In this document: one piece after another, positions 62,455 through 64,000 of the stretch
Position numbering within the stretch: the first letter of the stretch is position 1
Layout of the letters: each line of letters begins with the position of its first letter
Origin: Mycobacteroides franklinii
GTDB taxonomy: Bacteria; Actinomycetota; Actinomycetes; Mycobacteriales; Mycobacteriaceae
Direction of reading: 5' to 3'
NCBI RefSeq assembly: GCF_002013895.1
Contig: NZ_MAFQ01000004.1
Coordinates: 1-64,000 of the forward strand
DNA length: 64,000 bases
Made by a program: the position numbers and the translations under genes
Notes under the pieces: generated by a model
Told to the model about the DNA's origin: nothing
Databases searched by the model: none
The model's input: only the letters and a program-made list of their open reading frames with translations

Positions 62455-62534
62455 GAGAAAGCTCCTGCTCGGTGTTTTACATACGCCCCCGGGCCATCTT
62501 CGACCATACTGCGATCACTGGCACACTGGCTCAA

Positions 62535-64000
62535 ATGACGTCGGCGCGCCGCTCCCCGGACCCATATCTCTGGCTCGAGGATATCGGCGGTGATGAGCCG
62601 CTGAACTGGGTGCGCGAGCGTAACGCAACGACCACCAGCGAGTTTTCCGGTGCACGTTTCGACGAGATGCGCGGCGAGGCACTGGCGATCCTCAACACGG
62701 ACGCGCAAATCCCATATGTGCGTCGCCGGGGCCCGTACCTCTACAACTTCTGGCGCGACGCAAACAACGCCCGCGGCCTTTGGCGGCGAACCACTTTGGA
62801 CCGCTACCGGCAAAATGATCCCGAGTGGGACGTCATCATCGACGTCGACGCCCTGGCCGCCACCGAGGACGAGAACTGGGTATGGGCCGGGGCTGCCGTA
62901 TTGCGGCCCGATTTCCGCCGTGCGCTGATCAGTCTGTCGCGTGGCGGGTCGGACGCGGTGGTAGTACGCGAATTCGATCTGCAAACAAGGCAGTTCGTGA
63001 CCGACGGGTTCGCGTTGCCCGAGGCCAAGACTCACATCGGATGGATCGACGCGGACACTGTCTTCGTGGGCACAGATTTCGGGCCCGGCAGCCTCACAGA
63101 CTCGGGATATCCCCGCCTGGTCAAGCGCTGGAAACGCGGTCAATCAGTCGACGACGCGGAACTGGTCTTCAGCGGTGAGGCCTCAGACGTGATGGTGGGT
63201 GCGAGCTTTGACGACACGCCGGGCTTCGAACGCACCCTGATCAGCCGGTCCACCGACTTCTTCAATTCCGAAGTACACGAGCTGACCACCGACGGCGAGC
63301 TGCTGCACATTGACGTCCCCACCGATGCCTCGGTATCGGTGCACCGCGAGTGGTTGCTCATCGAACTCAAGTCGCCGTGGCGGGTCGATGACATCGAGTA
63401 TTCGGCCGGCACGCTACTGGCGGCCCGATACCGGGATTATGTCGCCGGCAGCCGTGCACTCACCCCGGTGTTCGTTCCCGACGAGCATGCGAGCCTGCAC
63501 CACTACGCGTGGACCAAGGAGCGACTCACGGTCGCGATCCTGCGCGATGTGGCCACCGAGATCCTGGTGTTCACTCCCGGTGACTGGCACTTCGAACCGC
63601 TGACCGGTGTTTCGGACAACGCCACCACACAGATCGTCGCGATCGATGACCTGGGCGACGAGATATTCCTCGACACTTCGGGTTTCACTCAGCCGTCAAC
63701 GCTGCTGCGCGGTGAAATCGGAGAGGCGGGCGCCACCCGGGCGTCCGTATCTCCCATCAAGTCGGCACCGTCCTTCTTCGACGACGCCTCATTTGACGTG
63801 GCCCAATACTTCACGCAGTCCGACGATGGCACGTCGATCCCGTATTTTGTAGTGCGCGCCAAGGGATCTGACGTGGCCGGCCCTACCTTGCTCGGCGGCT
63901 ACGGCGGCTTCGAGGTCGCAAGGACTCCCGGGTACGACGGCGTGCTGGGCAAGCTGTGGCTCTCCCGGGGTGGCACGTATGTTCTGGCCAACATCCGCGG
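62535..64000 (+). CDS. Prolyl oligopeptidase family serine peptidase (5' part)
   Basis: The first 488 codons of an S9-family peptidase are present and the gene runs off the window. MTSARRSPDPYLWLEDIGGDE is the usual S9 start, followed by the beta-propeller, with a GGYGGFEVARTPGYDG segment near the end as the catalytic domain begins. The catalytic Ser, Asp and His lie beyond 64000. M. tuberculosis Rv0457c is in the same relative place. It cleaves peptides after proline in the cytoplasm, or does related oligopeptide hydrolysis. Start ATG 62535; no strong ribosome-binding site. Confidence 0.9.
   Translation, partial: MTSARRSPDPYLWLEDIGGDEPLNWVRERNATTTSEFSGARFDEMRGEALAILNTDAQIPYVRRRGPYLYNFWRDANNARGLWRRTTLDRYRQNDPEWDVIIDVDALAATEDENWVWAGAAVLRPDFRRALISLSRGGSDAVVVREFDLQTRQFVTDGFALPEAKTHIGWIDADTVFVGTDFGPGSLTDSGYPRLVKRWKRGQSVDDAELVFSGEASDVMVGASFDDTPGFERTLISRSTDFFNSEVHELTTDGELLHIDVPTDASVSVHREWLLIELKSPWRVDDIEYSAGTLLAARYRDYVAGSRALTPVFVPDEHASLHHYAWTKERLTVAILRDVATEILVFTPGDWHFEPLTGVSDNATTQIVAIDDLGDEIFLDTSGFTQPSTLLRGEIGEAGATRASVSPIKSAPSFFDDASFDVAQYFTQSDDGTSIPYFVVRAKGSDVAGPTLLGGYGGFEVARTPGYDGVLGKLWLSRGGTYVLANIR

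Overview
The window fits a rapidly growing mycobacterium of the Mycobacteroides abscessus–chelonae group. It is GC-rich and carries a complete glycopeptidolipid (GPL) locus: mmpS4/mmpL4a/mmpL4b, rmlA, three glycosyltransferases, sugar O-methyltransferases, two acetyltransferases, fmt, mbtH, mps1, mps2 and gap. The presence of two atf genes and of a third gtf on the opposite strand matches the M. abscessus/chelonae cluster as I recall it. The species was not confirmed by any search.

Layout. 0-2.4 kb: the end of a Pro/Gly-rich gene and a two-component system. 2.5-6.1 kb: fadB2, isocitrate lyase (aceA) and an acyl-ACP thioesterase-like protein. 6.1-8.2 kb: a Ro60/TROVE protein gene with three tandem Y-RNA-like elements upstream; one contains an almost complete but circularly permuted tRNA fold. 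8.5-8.9 kb: a truncated GlxA/AraC-type regulator. 8.9-49 kb: the GPL locus. 49.5-51.5 kb: ramB and a carboxymuconolactone decarboxylase-like gene. 51.5-53 kb: a MerR/aldo-keto reductase pair. 53.1-58.5 kb: a coupled operon of an APC permease, two flavin monooxygenase-like enzymes and an Eis-like acetyltransferase. 58.5-64 kb: beta-carbonic anhydrase, a lipoprotein, lpdC, two membrane proteins and the start of a prolyl oligopeptidase.

How the genes work together. Mps1 and Mps2 contain four adenylation modules, three epimerisation domains and a terminal reductase, as expected for D-Phe–D-allo-Thr–D-Ala–L-alaninol. MbtH supports the adenylation domains. Fmt should methylate the lipid chain. RmlA and the epimerase supply deoxysugars, Gtf1-3 attach them, and the methyl- and acetyltransferases decorate them. 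MmpS4/MmpL4a/MmpL4b and Gap export the product.

Genome context. The flanks keep the M. tuberculosis order around Rv0457c-Rv0468 (peptidase, membrane proteins, lpdC, decarboxylase, ramB, then thioesterase, icl, fadB2). The Ro60/Y-RNA block and the GPL locus sit exactly between ramB and the thioesterase/icl genes, so RamB is about 45 kb from its expected target aceA. The most interesting element is the Ro60 ribonucleoprotein locus at 6.1-8.2 kb.
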